Notes: generated by a model from the sequence alone, not told the origin. 64,000 bases of DNA from Bordetella parapertussis (GCA_945890495.1 CAMDCO010000001.1:62001-126000); one strand, 5' to 3'. Shown: positions 1-11,207, numbered from the stretch's first letter. A program made the numbers and translations.

Positions 1-40
1 GGCACAGGGGCCTGCCCCTACATGGTTGCCCGTGGTTATC
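1..40. repeat. Copy of a dispersed GTAGGGGCA-type palindromic repeat (cut by window edge)
   Basis: The left edge carries GGCACAGGGGCCTGCCCCTA followed by a GGTTGCCCGTGGTT segment. The same vocabulary (GGGGCAGGC and its complement GCCTGCCCC, plus GGTTGCCC) recurs in the intergenic regions near 27.99, 35.48, 45.6 and 48.87-49.11 kb. It lies just downstream of dgkA, so it could act as a transcript-end hairpin; that is inference. Confidence 0.55.
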
Positions 41-58
41 CGACGGGTTTCTGGCACT

Positions 59-445
59 TCAGATCAGGATCAATCCCCAAACCACAATGACATTGAGGAT
101 GGCGATCAGAACCGCCGCGCTGCCAATGTCCTTGGCACGCTTGGCGAGGCGGTGGTTTTCCAGCGAGATTCGGTCAACCGTCGCCTCAACGGCCGAATTG
201 AGTAATTCCATCAGCACCACACCGAACAAGCTGCCGATCAACACGGCCCGTTCCAGCCCCGTCTCGCCAAACCATAGGGCCGCGGGGATCAGCAGTACGG
301 CCAGGATCAGTTCCTGGCGGAAGGCGTCTTCATGTTTCCAGGCCGAACGCAACCCGGCTAGTGAATAGAAAAAGGCATTCAGAACGCGTCTGATGCCGGT
401 CTTACCCTTGTGTGGGCTCTCGCTCTCAACGCTTGGCCCGCTCAT
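59..445 (-). CDS. dgkA: Diacylglycerol kinase
   Basis: Small inner-membrane kinase that converts diacylglycerol and ATP to phosphatidic acid, recycling lipid left over from envelope glycan modification. At 128 residues it is close to the family size of about 120. The core ELLNSAVEATVDR (about residues 80-92) carries the catalytic Glu/Asn and a second conserved Glu, and AKDIGSAAV (about 104-112) is the other family signature. Hydrophobic segments lie near residues 46-60, 65-80 and 108-127. It is the last gene of the minus-strand run and starts one base after the gcvPB stop, so it is probably translated from the gcv transcript. The link with glycine cleavage looks positional, not functional. 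Confidence 0.95.
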   Translation of the reverse strand: MSGPSVESESPHKGKTGIRRVLNAFFYSLAGLRSAWKHEDAFRQELILAVLLIPAALWFGETGLERAVLIGSLFGVVLMELLNSAVEATVDRISLENHRLAKRAKDIGSAAVLIAILNVIVVWGLILI

Positions 446-446
446 C

Positions 447-1886
447 TCAACCCTTCCAAGCCAGGTCCAGTTCCCGCGCCGCTTTTACATCGTCCAGACG
501 CCTGACCGGTTGCGTGTAGGGTGCACCTTTAACGAGGTCGGGCTGAGTCTCGGCCTCGGTCTTAATGGCGACCATGGCGGCAATAAAGGCATCCAGCGTC
601 TCGCGGCTCTCGGTTTCGGTCGGTTCGATCAGCAGGCATTCCGGCACTAGCAAGGGGAAATAAGTCGTCGGCGCGTGGAAGCCGTAATCGAGCAGGCGCT
701 TGGCAAAATCCATCGCCGACACGCCGGTCGCATCCTTGAGCTTTTTCAGCGTGACGATGAACTCGTGGCTGGCGCGCCGCTCGGGATAGGCCAGTTCAAA
801 GCCGGCCTTTTTCAGCTCGACGGCCAGATAGTTGGCGTTGAGCGTAGCGTAATCGGCCACCCGACGCATGCCGTCGCGGCCCAGCAGGCGGGCGTAGGCC
901 CAAGCGCGCAGCAAGATGCCCTGATTGCCGCCGAAGGCACTCATGCGACCGATGCTTTGCGGACAGTCAGCCTCTTCCAGATAGCGATATTGCCCGCCGT
1001 CCAGGGCCACCAACGGGATCGGCAGAAAGGGTAAGAGCCGCTCGGCCACACCGACGGGACCTGCGCCCGGGCCGCCACCGCCGTGCGGCGTGGAGAAGGT
1101 CTTGTGCAGATTCATGTGAATGACATCGAAGCCCATGTCGCCGGGGCGCACGCGACCCAAGATGGCGTTGAGGTTGGCGCCGTCGTAATAAGTCAGGCCA
1201 CCGGCTGCGTGGACGATCTTCTGGATCTCCAGGATGCCGGTCTCGAACGCGCCGATAGTGGACGGATTGGTCAGCATCAGACCGGCGGTTTGCGGGCCGA
1301 CCGCGGCGCGCAGGGCGTCGAGATTGACATTGCCCTCGCGGGTGCTGGGGATCTCCTTGACCGTGTAGCCGCACATGGCGGCCGTCGCCGGATTGGTGCC
1401 GTGCGCCGCATCGGGGACCAGAATCTCGCGCCGGGCCGTGTCACCGCGCGCATCGTGATAGGCGCGAATCATGGCGATGCCGGCAAACTCGCCCTGCGCG
1501 CCGGCCATCGGTGCCAGCGACACACCAGCCATACCGGTGACTTCCTTCAAGATTTCTTGCAACTCGAACATGCAGGCCAGAAAACCCTGACCCGAGCTCG
1601 CATCCGCCAAGGGGTGGCGGTTCAGGAAACCATCCAGCATCGCCGCCGCGTTGGAGCCACGCGGGTTGTATTTCATCGTGCAGGAACCCAGCGGGTAGAA
1701 CTGCGTGTCGATCGAGAAGTTCTTTTGCGACAGCCCGGTGTAATGTCGCACCACATCCAGTTCGGACACCTCAGGCAGGGCGGGCGGCGTCGCGCGCAGG
1801 GTTTCGGCGGGGAGATCCACCGACAGGGCCGCCGGCATCTGAGCGGTCGCGGTGCGGCCCGCTTGGGCGCGTTCAAATATCAGCAT
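447..1886 (-). CDS. gcvPB: Glycine dehydrogenase (decarboxylating), subunit 2 (P-protein beta half)
   Basis: PLP-carrying half of the glycine decarboxylase P-protein. It decarboxylates glycine and passes the aminomethyl group to lipoylated GcvH. The PLP motif is [18 protein letters not shown], with Lys as Schiff-base residue, and [13 protein letters not shown] near the N terminus is characteristic. The track ORF extends to 2105, but that extension overlaps gcvPA and reads as low-complexity Arg-rich sequence. The ATG at 1886 gives 479 residues, the usual length, and lies one base after the gcvPA stop. Split PA/PB subunits instead of one ~950-residue GcvP are known in many bacteria. Confidence 0.95.
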   Translation of the reverse strand: MLIFERAQAGRTATAQMPAALSVDLPAETLRATPPALPEVSELDVVRHYTGLSQKNFSIDTQFYPLGSCTMKYNPRGSNAAAMLDGFLNRHPLADASSGQGFLACMFELQEILKEVTGMAGVSLAPMAGAQGEFAGIAMIRAYHDARGDTARREILVPDAAHGTNPATAAMCGYTVKEIPSTREGNVNLDALRAAVGPQTAGLMLTNPSTIGAFETGILEIQKIVHAAGGLTYYDGANLNAILGRVRPGDMGFDVIHMNLHKTFSTPHGGGGPGAGPVGVAERLLPFLPIPLVALDGGQYRYLEEADCPQSIGRMSAFGGNQGILLRAWAYARLLGRDGMRRVADYATLNANYLAVELKKAGFELAYPERRASHEFIVTLKKLKDATGVSAMDFAKRLLDYGFHAPTTYFPLLVPECLLIEPTETESRETLDAFIAAMVAIKTEAETQPDLVKGAPYTQPVRRLDDVKAARELDLAWKG

Positions 1887-1887
1887 G

Positions 1888-3285
1888 TCAGCTATTCCAT
1901 TTCGGCTTGATCGGGCAGGGGCGCGGCGCATCACGGCGCGACAGGATGCGCTCCAGTTGCTCGGCGTAAAGATCCAGATCGGCGGCGGTCTTGGTCTCGG
2001 TGGCGCACACCAAAATACAGTCGGACAACTCCGCGTAATCCGCGCCCAAGGCGGTGCCACCGTGGATGCCACGCGCATCGAGCGCACGCAAGATCTCCGC
2101 CGCATCGCCCGGCAGACGGATCACGGCCTCGTGAAAGGCCGGACGCTTGAACACCTCGCTCACGCCCGGCAAGGCGGTCAGACGATCGACCAGAGCGCGG
2201 GTGTTGGCATGGCTGGCGGCAGCCACCCGGGCCAGGCCCTGCGGCCCCATCAGGCTCATATAGAGGGTCGCGGCGACCACCATCAGGCCCTGATTGGAAC
2301 AGATGTTGGAGGTGGCCTTGGCGCGGCGGATGTGTTGCTCGCGCGCCTGTAGCGTCAGGGTGTAGCCGGTCTTGCCGTCGAGATCGACCGTGCGCCCGAC
2401 GATGCGCCCCGGCATCTGGCGCACCAGCGCCTGTTTGGCGGTCATGAAACCCAGATACGGCCCGCCAGAGGACAAGGGAATGCCGAGCGGCTGAGCATCG
2501 CCGACGCAGATATCCGCGCCAGTCTGGCCCCATTGACCCGGCGGCTTCAGCAGCGCCAGCGCCATCGGGTTAACCACCGCAATCGCCAATAGGCCGTGCG
2601 CGTGCGCCCAGTCGGTCAGGGCATCGACCGGCTCCAGCACGCCAAAGAAATTGGGCTGCGGGATCACCAGCGCGGCCGCATCGGCGTCCGTTGGCAAGGC
2701 CTCGACCAGGCCATGGCCGCAATCGGTGCAATACGGCAACAGCACCAGTTCGATGCCCTGTTGCGCAACCAAGGCCTGCGCCACCGCACGATAGCGCGGA
2801 TTGACCGTAGCCGGAACCCACACGCGGCGGCGGTTCTTTTTGTCTGCCCGCACCGCCATCAGCACCGCTTCGGCCAGCGCCGAGGCGCCATCGTAGAGCG
2901 AGGCGTTGGACACCTCCAACCCGGTCAGGCGGGTCATCAGGGTCTGGTATTCGTAGATGACCTGTAGCGTGCCCTGGCTGGCCTCGGCCTGATAGGGCGT
3001 GTAGGCCGAATAAAACTCGCCCCGGGTGACGATGGGCCAGATCGCGGCGGGGATGTGGTGTTCATACGCCCCCGCGCCGATGAAATTGAGCCAATCGCCA
3101 TCCTGCTGCGCCCGCTGGCGAGAAAGTCGCATCAGGGCCATCTCGGACAGCCCTTCCGGCACGCCGGGCAGCCCGGCACAATCCAGGCCCTGCGGGATTT
3201 CGTCGAACAAGGTGTCGATCGCCGGCACGCCGATGGCGCCCAGCATGGCCGCGACATCGGCCTCGGTATGCGGGATGAAAGGCAT
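1888..3285 (-). CDS. gcvPA: Glycine dehydrogenase (decarboxylating), subunit 1 (P-protein alpha half)
   Basis: 465-residue first half of the two-subunit glycine decarboxylase, which pairs with GcvPB to form the P-protein. It begins [15 protein letters not shown], a typical GcvPA start, and carries [18 protein letters not shown] and [14 protein letters not shown] in the N-terminal third. The fold is aminotransferase-like but the PLP lysine is supplied by GcvPB. The ATG at 3285 lies 11 bases after the gcvH stop. The order gcvT-gcvH-gcvPA-gcvPB gives the whole glycine cleavage system except the shared lipoamide dehydrogenase (L-protein), which is not in the window. Confidence 0.95.
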   Translation of the reverse strand: MPFIPHTEADVAAMLGAIGVPAIDTLFDEIPQGLDCAGLPGVPEGLSEMALMRLSRQRAQQDGDWLNFIGAGAYEHHIPAAIWPIVTRGEFYSAYTPYQAEASQGTLQVIYEYQTLMTRLTGLEVSNASLYDGASALAEAVLMAVRADKKNRRRVWVPATVNPRYRAVAQALVAQQGIELVLLPYCTDCGHGLVEALPTDADAAALVIPQPNFFGVLEPVDALTDWAHAHGLLAIAVVNPMALALLKPPGQWGQTGADICVGDAQPLGIPLSSGGPYLGFMTAKQALVRQMPGRIVGRTVDLDGKTGYTLTLQAREQHIRRAKATSNICSNQGLMVVAATLYMSLMGPQGLARVAAASHANTRALVDRLTALPGVSEVFKRPAFHEAVIRLPGDAAEILRALDARGIHGGTALGADYAELSDCILVCATETKTAADLDLYAEQLERILSRRDAPRPCPIKPKWNS

Positions 3286-3296
3286 GGTGCGTAGAA

Positions 3297-3686
3297 TTAG
3301 TGCGCTTCGGCGTCCACAGCGGCCTGATAGGCGGCGGCGTCCATCAGACTGTCGAGATCAGCGGCGTTGGCAGGCTTGACCCGGAACATCCAGTTCGCAA
3401 AGGCATCTTCATTGAGCTTCTGCGGCTCGGCCTCGACCGCCTCGTTCACCGCGATCACCTCACCGGCGATGGGCGCGTAGACATCGGAGGCCGCCTTGAC
3501 CGACTCCACCACAGCGCATTCTTCACCCGCCGCCAGGGTGCGACCGATGGTGGGATTTTCGATAAACACCATGTCGCCCAGCAATTCCTGGGCGTGATCG
3601 GTGATGCCGATGGTGACGCTACCGTCAGCCTCCAGGCGGGCCCATTCGTGGCTGGCGGTGTATTTCAGATCGGTGGGAATAGACAT
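3297..3686 (-). CDS. gcvH: Glycine cleavage system H protein
   Basis: Lipoyl carrier of the glycine cleavage system. Its lipoyl-lysine arm receives the aminomethyl group from the P-protein and presents it to GcvT and then to lipoamide dehydrogenase. The modified residue is Lys64 in [10 protein letters not shown]. The track starts at a TTG (3698), but the ATG at 3686 follows a good ribosome site (GGAGAGAACC-ATG) and gives 129 residues, the family norm. It sits between gcvT and gcvPA with gaps of 14 and 11 bases. Confidence 0.96.
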   Translation of the reverse strand: MSIPTDLKYTASHEWARLEADGSVTIGITDHAQELLGDMVFIENPTIGRTLAAGEECAVVESVKAASDVYAPIAGEVIAVNEAVEAEPQKLNEDAFANWMFRVKPANAADLDSLMDAAAYQAAVDAEAH

Positions 3687-3700
3687 GGTTCTCTCCAAGA

Positions 3701-4786
<1,086 letters not shown>

Positions 4787-4844
4787 ATCGAAGGGTTCCG
4801 AGCAGTGCCCGATTGGGCCCTGCATTGTCGCATTGGACGCCCCC

Positions 4845-5639
4845 TTATGGATAGTAGACCGCCAAGGTATAGCCCACCGGACGCGCATCGCCCAGCCCCA
4901 ACAAGACACGCCACTCAACCTCCGCCCTGGCCATGAGCAACGGAGCCGCTTCGGGGGGCAGATAGTCGATGGGGGCCAGTGCACGCACGGCCAGCCGTTC
5001 GCCCTGCGCGTCCTGCAGGGTGAGGACAAGATGTGGCCAGGCCAGATCCAGCGGACCGCGATTAGCCAAGGTCACCGACAAACGAACGCGTTCGCCGGCC
5101 AAGGCATCAAGGGCGCTGCCCTTAATTTCCACGGCATCGGCGAGGCGGGCCGGCTGGGTCAGACAGCCCAGCGGGGCGCAAACGCGCACCAGTGCCGCAT
5201 AAAGCCCGGGCAGATGCCGTTGCAGTGTGCTGCGTTCGATCAAGGCAACCTGTGCCGCCAGTAACAACAGCAACGCGACAAAGGCCAGCCATGAACCCAC
5301 CGACCTTGCAGGAGGCCCGCCCTCTGGGCGATCTTCAGACATATCTATAGGCGGATCTGTAGACAGATCTTTAGACAGAGTATCCTCTGTGGCCAACAAA
5401 GAATCACGCAGAGGCGGCGCACCTACACGCGCCGGCGAGGGCCCTGCCCAAGGATCGATCTGCGGCGGAAAGTCTTCCGGTTCGGGCAAGGCGGCGTCTT
5501 CGGCCCCCTCGCGCAACATATCGTGGGCGTTAAACACCAACGCGCAGTGCCGACAGCGTACCAGCCCCTGGCGCATCCCCAACTGCGCCTCGCTCACGCG
5601 GTGCGTCGTCAGGCAGGCCGGGCAGGTGGTGGTCAGCAT
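4845..5639 (-). CDS. Zinc-ribbon and DUF3426 domain membrane protein
   Basis: 264-residue protein of unknown function. It begins with an MJ0042-type zinc ribbon (CPACLTTHRV, then VRCRHC, two CxxC pairs), followed by an acidic/Pro-rich linker and one transmembrane segment near residues 115-133 (SWLAFVALLLLLAAQVAL). A C-terminal DUF3426-type beta-rich domain includes LSVTLANRGP and IDYLPPEAAP. Such proteins are commonly found beside prmA. It lies three bases after the prmA stop, and a short near-repeat (AGACAGATCT/AGACAGAG) in the linker-coding part gives a Ser/Thr/Asp-rich stretch. Role unknown; orientation suggests a cytoplasmic ribbon and an outside C-terminal domain. Confidence 0.8.
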   Translation of the reverse strand: MLTTTCPACLTTHRVSEAQLGMRQGLVRCRHCALVFNAHDMLREGAEDAALPEPEDFPPQIDPWAGPSPARVGAPPLRDSLLATEDTLSKDLSTDPPIDMSEDRPEGGPPARSVGSWLAFVALLLLLAAQVALIERSTLQRHLPGLYAALVRVCAPLGCLTQPARLADAVEIKGSALDALAGERVRLSVTLANRGPLDLAWPHLVLTLQDAQGERLAVRALAPIDYLPPEAAPLLMARAEVEWRVLLGLGDARPVGYTLAVYYP

Positions 5640-5642
5640 CGT

Positions 5643-6521
5643 CTAGTGTCGTACCCCGGCCAGACAGACCCAGCCCTCGTCATCCCCCCAGCGTTGCATA
5701 ACGAAGCGCTCGCTGTAGATCGCCAACACCGCATCGGCCTGCTCGGACAAGATACCGGACAGGGCAATGCGCCCACCGGGCAGCACGCGACCGGCCAGAA
5801 GCGGCATCAGCGCCTTTAACGGATTGGTCAGGATATTGGCGACCAGCACATCGGCCACCGTTGCCGGCGCGTCATCCGGCAAGAAAAATGCCGCCTCAAC
5901 CGCGTTGGCCGCCGCATTGTCACGCGCCGATTGCACGGCCTGCGCGTCCAGATCCACGCCCCAGACGCGACCCGCGCCCAACTTGGCCGCCGCAATAGCC
6001 AGGATGCCGGAACCGCAGCCGTAATCGAGCACTGTCTCGCCCCCCTGAAGGTTAGCCTCCAGCCAGCGCAGGCAAAGCCGTGTGGTCGGATGACTGCCAG
6101 TGCCGAAGGCAAGCCCCGGGTCGAGCACGATGTTGATGGCGTCAGCGTTCGGGGCCTCGTGCCAGGTCGGCACAATCCAGAGCCGTTCGGAAATGTGGAT
6201 CGGATCAAACTGGGATTGCGTCAGGCGCACCCAATCTTGGTCTGGAACCGGTTCAATCTGATAGCCCGTTTGGGCATCCACGCCCGCTGCCGCCAGCAAG
6301 GCCGGCACATCGGTGTCCTCATCAAGCAAGGCCACCAACCAGTTATGTGCCCAGGCCTTGGGGTCAGCCAGACCGGGCTCGCCAAACTGTGGCAATTCGC
6401 GATCCGTCCCGGCGTCCTGATCCTCAATCGAGACCGTCAGCGCGCCAGCCTCCATCAAACGGTCAGACAATGCCTCGGCATCCATCTGCCGTGCGGCGAT
6501 CTTCAAGGATAACCAAGCCAC
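5643..6521 (-). CDS. prmA: Ribosomal protein L11 methyltransferase
   Basis: SAM-dependent enzyme that methylates ribosomal protein L11. Length (292) and architecture fit the family: an N-terminal L11-recognition domain, then a class I methyltransferase domain. DPGLAFGTGSHPTT precedes the SAM motif VLDYGCGSGILAIAA, and NILTNPL is the catalytic-region motif. The start is GTG (V-A-W-L-S-L, read as Met), matching the family N terminus MAWLQL. It follows accC in many gammaproteobacteria; here two DUF4160/DUF2442 genes have been interposed. Confidence 0.95.
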   Translation of the reverse strand: MAWLSLKIAARQMDAEALSDRLMEAGALTVSIEDQDAGTDRELPQFGEPGLADPKAWAHNWLVALLDEDTDVPALLAAAGVDAQTGYQIEPVPDQDWVRLTQSQFDPIHISERLWIVPTWHEAPNADAINIVLDPGLAFGTGSHPTTRLCLRWLEANLQGGETVLDYGCGSGILAIAAAKLGAGRVWGVDLDAQAVQSARDNAAANAVEAAFFLPDDAPATVADVLVANILTNPLKALMPLLAGRVLPGGRIALSGILSEQADAVLAIYSERFVMQRWGDDEGWVCLAGVRH

Positions 6522-6526
6522 AGGTG

Positions 6527-6787
6527 TCAGGCTGACTTTGGCATGAGCATGGGGCGATGCACAACCCCCAGCAAACCATCGACAGAGATATCCTCATCCA
6601 GCAGCGGCCAATGCAGGCCATAGCCGGACGGCGAAACTTCACACAAAGACAACTCGGAAAGGGATGCACCGGCCAAGCGGGGCGACAATGCACGCAAGTC
6701 CACGCGCAACGGTGTGCCATCCACAGCCATGGACAGTATTCCGGCCTCTTCAATCAAAACCCGCTCTATCCGGTGATAGCTAACCAT
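6527..6787 (-). CDS. DUF2442 domain protein, probable antitoxin-like partner
   Basis: 86-residue DUF2442-type protein. The stretch GTPLRVDLRALSPRLAGAS and the end GYGLHWPLLDEDISVDGLLG match the family pattern (short beta strands, then GxxxHWPxLDEDISVxGLL). DUF2442 genes are often paired with DUF4160 genes in toxin-antitoxin-like modules, as here. Its start overlaps the DUF4160 stop region by 8 bases and its stop is 5 bases before prmA. Activity is not known from sequence. Confidence 0.85.
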   Translation of the reverse strand: MVSYHRIERVLIEEAGILSMAVDGTPLRVDLRALSPRLAGASLSELSLCEVSPSGYGLHWPLLDEDISVDGLLGVVHRPMLMPKSA

Positions 6788-7040
6788 GTCCTTGCTCCTG
6801 TTGCATCCGCTGCCATTGTTCGACGATCAACTCGAAATGGTCAAACACAATCTTTCGAATCTGCCGCCGGTCCCTTGGCGACAGGTTAAAGGCGTAGTCT
6901 TCCCGAATATCGTAGGTTTCGGTATCCAACCAGAACTTGCATTCCATGTCGCCTTTCCGACAATGCACATGGATGGGCTCGCTACCTTCATTCGCATAAA
7001 AAAATACGCGCCATCCAAGCAACAAGAGCACCGTCGGCAT
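6780..7040 (-). CDS. DUF4160 domain protein, probable toxin-like partner
   Basis: 86-residue DUF4160 protein. The family signature is clear: MPTV followed by GWRVFFYANEGSEPIHVHC, with paired His in a P-x-H-V-H motif, and a C-terminal helix IRKIVFDHFELIVEQW. DUF4160/DUF2442 modules are usually predicted as type II toxin-antitoxin pairs, but the biochemistry is poorly established. It starts 5 bases after accC and is translationally coupled to DUF2442, so expression is probably tied to the acetyl-CoA carboxylase operon. Confidence 0.85.
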   Translation of the reverse strand: MPTVLLLLGWRVFFYANEGSEPIHVHCRKGDMECKFWLDTETYDIREDYAFNLSPRDRRQIRKIVFDHFELIVEQWQRMQQEQGHG

Positions 7041-7045
7041 GAGCC

Positions 7046-8395
7046 CTACTTCTTATGCAACCCGAGCTTTTGCTCCAGATAATGGATGCTGAAGCCGCCC
7101 TTGAGGATGGTGGCATCGGTAAGCAGCTCTTGGTGTAACGGGATATTGGTCTTGATCCCCTCCACCACCATCTCGGACAAGGCCACGCGCATCCGAGCAA
7201 TGGCCTGATCGCGGGTCGCGCCATACGCGATCACCTTGCCGATCATCGAGTCGTAATGCGGCGGTACATAGTAGTTCTGGTACACATGCGAATCGACCCG
7301 AATGCCAGGGCCGCCCGGGGTGTGATACGAGGTGATACGCCCCGGCGAGGGCACAAAGGTCTTGGGATCCTCAGCGTTGATCCGGCATTCGATGGCATGA
7401 CCCCGGAAATGCACCTCCTTTTGCGCTACCGACAAGGGTTCACCGGCCGCGATGCGCAAGGATTCCTGGACGATGTCGACCCCGGTGATGAACTCGGTTA
7501 CCGGATGCTCGACCTGAACGCGGGTATTCATCTCGATAAAAAAGAACTCGCCGTCTTCGTAGAGGAACTCGAAGGTACCCGCGCCGCGATAACCCATCTG
7601 GCGACAGGCCTCGGCACAACGCTCGCCCACTTGATTGCGTAACTTGGCCGACAGACCAGGCGCGGGCGCCTCTTCGATCACCTTCTGGTGACGACGCTGG
7701 GTCGAGCAATCGCGCTCGCCCAGATGCACGGCGTTGCCGTGGGTATCGGACAACACCTGAATCTCGATATGGCGCGGGTTGCCGAGGAACTTTTCCATGT
7801 ACACGGTCGGGTTGTTGAACGCCGCACCCGCCTCACCCTGCGTCATCTGCACCGACTGGATCAGATTGGATTCGGTATGCACCACACGCATGCCGCGCCC
7901 ACCGCCACCGCCCGCCGCCTTGATGATCACCGGATAACCAATGTCGCGGGCCTGCCGAATCCACTCGTCCTGATCCTCGCCCAGCGCGCCCTCCGAACCG
8001 GGTACCACCGGCACGCCACTGGCGATCATCGCCGCCTTGGCCGCCACCTTGTCACCCATCATGCGGATGGTCTCGGCACGCGGGCCGCAAAACACAAAGC
8101 CGGACTGTTCGACCCGCTCGGCAAAATCCGCGTTTTCGGACAAGAAACCGTAGCCCGGATGGATCGCCTCAGCATCAGTGACCTCGGCCGCCGCGATGAT
8201 CGACGGCACATGGAGATAACTCTTGATCGAGGGTGCTGGGCCAATACACACCGACTCATCGGCCAGCTTCACATATTTGGCATCGGCGTCCGCCTCGGAA
8301 TGCACGCAGACGGTCTTGATACCCATCTCGCGACAGGCGCGCTGGATACGGAGGGCAATCTCCCCCCGGTTAGCAATAAGGACTTTTTCAAACAT
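7046..8395 (-). CDS. accC: Acetyl-CoA carboxylase, biotin carboxylase subunit
   Basis: ATP-dependent carboxylation of the biotin on AccB, the first half-reaction of acetyl-CoA carboxylase in fatty-acid synthesis. The 449-residue length is standard. [16 protein letters not shown] is at the N terminus, the ATP-grasp glycine loop [14 protein letters not shown] near residue 160, [18 protein letters not shown] near 230, and [14 protein letters not shown] near 290. It starts 10 bases after accB. Confidence 0.97.
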   Translation of the reverse strand: MFEKVLIANRGEIALRIQRACREMGIKTVCVHSEADADAKYVKLADESVCIGPAPSIKSYLHVPSIIAAAEVTDAEAIHPGYGFLSENADFAERVEQSGFVFCGPRAETIRMMGDKVAAKAAMIASGVPVVPGSEGALGEDQDEWIRQARDIGYPVIIKAAGGGGGRGMRVVHTESNLIQSVQMTQGEAGAAFNNPTVYMEKFLGNPRHIEIQVLSDTHGNAVHLGERDCSTQRRHQKVIEEAPAPGLSAKLRNQVGERCAEACRQMGYRGAGTFEFLYEDGEFFFIEMNTRVQVEHPVTEFITGVDIVQESLRIAAGEPLSVAQKEVHFRGHAIECRINAEDPKTFVPSPGRITSYHTPGGPGIRVDSHVYQNYYVPPHYDSMIGKVIAYGATRDQAIARMRVALSEMVVEGIKTNIPLHQELLTDATILKGGFSIHYLEQKLGLHKK

Positions 8396-8405
8396 GGCGG
8401 CAGCC

Positions 8406-8861
<456 letters not shown>

Positions 8862-8863
8862 AG

Positions 8864-9373
8864 TTATGACTCCTCCAGCGCATTCAGGGCATAGCCCAGC
8901 GCAAATAAATAACCCATCGCACCCAACCCAGAGATGACACCCACCGCCTTGTCCGAGAAATAGGACTGCTGGCGGAAGGCCTCACGGGCGTGCACATTGG
9001 ACAGATGTACCTCAATAAACGGGATCTCGACCGCCGCCAGGGCATCGCGCAGGGCAACGCTGGTGTGGGTAAAGGCCGCCGGATTGATCAGGATAAAACC
9101 CACGCCCTCGGTCTTGGCCGCGTGGACGCGATCAATGAGGGCGAACTCGGCATTGCTCTGAAAACAGATCACCTCCACCCCGGCGACCGCACCTTGTTCG
9201 ATCAAGGCCGCGTCGATATCGGCCAAGGTCTGATTGCCATAGTGTTCCGGTTCGCGCGTCCCCAGCAGATTGAGATTAGGGCCATGCAAGACCAGAATGC
9301 CCTTGCGGGACGCAGCAGAAGCCGTTCCGGTGTCTGGTTCAACGGTGGATTTGGTAGAACGCCGACGCGCCAT
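8864..9373 (-). CDS. aroQ: 3-dehydroquinate dehydratase, type II
   Basis: Shikimate-pathway enzyme that dehydrates 3-dehydroquinate. [21 protein letters not shown] is the type II N-terminal motif, with the catalytic Tyr in this loop. [32 protein letters not shown] and [16 protein letters not shown] follow. About 25 basic/Ser-rich residues ([13 protein letters not shown]...) precede the usual start; no closer start codon exists, so the extension seems real. It heads the minus-strand run, and its promoter should lie in the 82-base gap to waaC. Confidence 0.94.
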   Translation of the reverse strand: MARRRSTKSTVEPDTGTASAASRKGILVLHGPNLNLLGTREPEHYGNQTLADIDAALIEQGAVAGVEVICFQSNAEFALIDRVHAAKTEGVGFILINPAAFTHTSVALRDALAAVEIPFIEVHLSNVHAREAFRQQSYFSDKAVGVISGLGAMGYLFALGYALNALEES

Positions 9374-9455
9374 GGTGATCGCCCAAAGCTAAATTGCCGC
9401 CAGTTTGCCGCAAATTGGCCGTCGTTGTCCAGATTTTAAGCGCCGGCGATTTGTG

Positions 9456-10421
9456 CTAGGGCGCACCATCCCCGAGACTCTTGAACAAGTGGACTGCCAC
9501 GCGCTGCGGATCGAGGTCGATACTACTCGACAAATTGACCAAGGCCGGAGCACCCACCTCAGCCACCGCCCCAAATCGGGCCGGATCGGTCGCCGGATAC
9601 AACCCCACTCCGGGCCGACCCAACGCCGCCGCCAGATGCATCAGTCCCGTATCGACGCCGACCACAGCGCCTGTCCCAGCAATCAAAGGAATCAGGTCCG
9701 CCAACGGCATCGCCGGCAAGGCCCGCGATCCGGGACAGGCCACCACGATTCGCCCCGCCCGTGCCGCCTCCCGCGCATTACCGGCTGGAAACACCGGCGT
9801 CAGCCCGGCCGCGACCAGTTGCTGCGCCAGCGCCACCCAGTCGCCTTCCGGATACTCCTTTTCCACCCGCGCCGTACCGTGAAAACACAGCACCTCCGTG
9901 GCCCTCTCTGCACGGGCGCTCAGCGACACCCCATAACGCACCGGCGCATCGGCCTCCAACGCATAACCCAAAGCCTGCGCGGTCAACGCCCGGTTGCGCA
10001 AAATGGCATGCAGTTCACGCTGCGCAGGGTAACGATACTGATAAAAACGGCTGGCCAACGGCTCCCGTGCGCTGGCCGCATCCAATCCGGCCCGTGGCCC
10101 ATGCGCCTGAAACGCCAGCAACGCACTTTTCAGTAAACATTGGCTATCGAGCACCCGATCGTAGGTCTCAGCACGCAACGCTCGCCGAAACGCCGCCATC
10201 TCCCGCCAAGTCGACGCCTGCCCCAAGGCACGGCGCCAGCGCCGAATCGCCACCGGGATCACCCGATCCACCGCCGGATGTAAGCGAGGAATGGCCGCAA
10301 AGCCCTCCTCCACCACCCAGTCCGCGCGCAAGCCCGGAATGGCCGCCACCGCATCGGTCAGCGCCGGTAGCATATGGACGACATCGCCCAAGGAAGAGGT
10401 TTTGATGATCAGCAGCTTCAT
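9456..10421 (-). CDS. waaC: Lipopolysaccharide heptosyltransferase I
   Basis: GT9-family enzyme that adds the first L-glycero-D-manno-heptose to Kdo2-lipid A at the cytoplasmic face of the inner membrane. The N terminus MKLLIIKTSSLGDVVHMLPAL is the GT9 acceptor-domain signature, and the C-terminal domain has GVDTGLMHLAAALGRPGVGLY for ADP-heptose binding. WVVEEGF and RYGVSL fit WaaC rather than WaaF. The ATG at 10421 is chosen over the track's upstream start because MKLLIIK is the family N terminus; this gives 321 residues. It is divergent from the MNT/HEPN array. Confidence 0.92.
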   Translation of the reverse strand: MKLLIIKTSSLGDVVHMLPALTDAVAAIPGLRADWVVEEGFAAIPRLHPAVDRVIPVAIRRWRRALGQASTWREMAAFRRALRAETYDRVLDSQCLLKSALLAFQAHGPRAGLDAASAREPLASRFYQYRYPAQRELHAILRNRALTAQALGYALEADAPVRYGVSLSARAERATEVLCFHGTARVEKEYPEGDWVALAQQLVAAGLTPVFPAGNAREAARAGRIVVACPGSRALPAMPLADLIPLIAGTGAVVGVDTGLMHLAAALGRPGVGLYPATDPARFGAVAEVGAPALVNLSSSIDLDPQRVAVHLFKSLGDGAP

Positions 10422-10466
10422 GACGACGATTATCGGCCAGATCACAGCGGTGATACACTTTAATCC

Positions 10467-10718
10467 ATGCCAAACACCCTATTGGACATCACCCCCGCCA
10501 CGCATCCGCTGGATGATGCCATCGTTGCCGCCTTGCGGAAAAATCTGCCCGGACTGCAGGCGGTATATCGCTATGGCAGCGCCGGAGGCCCTTATGAGCG
10601 GGCCGACAGCGACATCGACATTGCCTTCCTTGCCGATCAACCCTTGCGCCTTGATCAACAAACTCAGCTCACCACTCAACTGACCCGCATCACCGAGCGC
10701 GGAAGCATTTATGGATGA
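10467..10718 (+). pseudogene. MNT-type nucleotidyltransferase, internally deleted copy
   Basis: 83-residue ORF nearly identical in its first ~55 residues to the complete 148-residue gene at 12534-12980. Shared features are ITPATHPLD, then YRYGSAGGPYER and DSDIDIAFL, the GSx10DxD nucleotidyltransferase motif. After QLTTQLTRIT it jumps directly to ERGSIYG, the last residues of the complete copy, so about 60 residues including the third acidic position are missing in frame. MNT proteins are antitoxins that AMPylate HepT toxins. It overlaps the following mini-HepT by 8 bases, as in the complete copy. It may be translated but is probably inactive. Confidence 0.75.
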
Positions 10719-10893
10719 AGTCCTGCTCGGCAAGGCCGCCATGGTCGGCTTTCGCAATGTGGCCGTGCACAACGACCAGGAGCTCGACCTAGATGCCGTG
10801 CGCAGCATTCTTGAAACCCAATTGGACGACCTGAAAGCCTTCGCAGCACAAGCCTTCGCAGCACAGCTCATCAAAGTGGACACAAACGGCTAA
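10711..10893 (+). pseudogene. HepT-like toxin minigene (copy A, middle deleted)
   Basis: 60-residue ORF joining a HepT start (MDEVLLGKAA) directly to the HepT C-terminal part (MVGFRNVAVHNDQELDLD). HepT proteins are normally about 130-140 residues, so roughly 70-75 are missing in frame. The HEPN RX4H motif is kept as RNVAVH, but the Tyr of RX4HXY, the residue AMPylated by MNT in characterised HepT proteins, is Asp here. A 15-base tandem duplication near the end gives AFAAQAFAAQ. A nearly identical minigene lies at 12973-13152. Confidence 0.7.
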
Positions 10894-10904
10894 ACTCCCA
10901 CCCC

Positions 10905-11207
10905 ATGCGCCTAACCACCGAACAAGCCCGACTGATTTGTCAAACCGTACACCAACACATCGGTGGGAAGTCCCGCACATGGCTATTTGGCTCACGCACA
11001 GACGACCAGCGTCGTGGCGGTGACATCGACCTGCTCATCGAAAGCGATATTGCGCTGCCCATCCTGCAACAGGCCCGCATCAAAATCGCACTGGAACAAA
11101 GCCTGTCCATCCCCATTGACCTTGTCTGCCTGCGCCGTGGCCAAGCACCCACGGCATTCCAGCGTATTGCCTTGAGCACCGCCATCCCGTTGGAAGCCCC
11201 GCAGTGA
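10905..11207 (+). CDS. MNT-type nucleotidyltransferase (antitoxin-like), second type
   Basis: 100-residue minimal nucleotidyltransferase. The core motif WLFGSRTDDQRRGGDIDLLIE gives GS-x10-D-x-D, and IDLVCL supplies the third carboxylate, so the catalytic triad looks complete. Such small MNTs pair with HEPN proteins, and its stop overlaps the next start (GTGA). A 5' fragment of a related gene recurs at 13164. Inferred role: antitoxin that modifies or neutralises the HEPN partner. Confidence 0.82.
   Translation: MRLTTEQARLICQTVHQHIGGKSRTWLFGSRTDDQRRGGDIDLLIESDIALPILQQARIKIALEQSLSIPIDLVCLRRGQAPTAFQRIALSTAIPLEAPQ

Noticed and set aside
3687-3698. TTG start of gcvH giving MERTMSIP
   Set aside because: The ATG at 3686 has the ribosome site in precisely this stretch and matches the family start.
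4787-4844. Possible glycine riboswitch before gcvT
   Set aside because: The gap is only 58 bases, too short for a typical tandem glycine aptamer, and no matching helices were seen.
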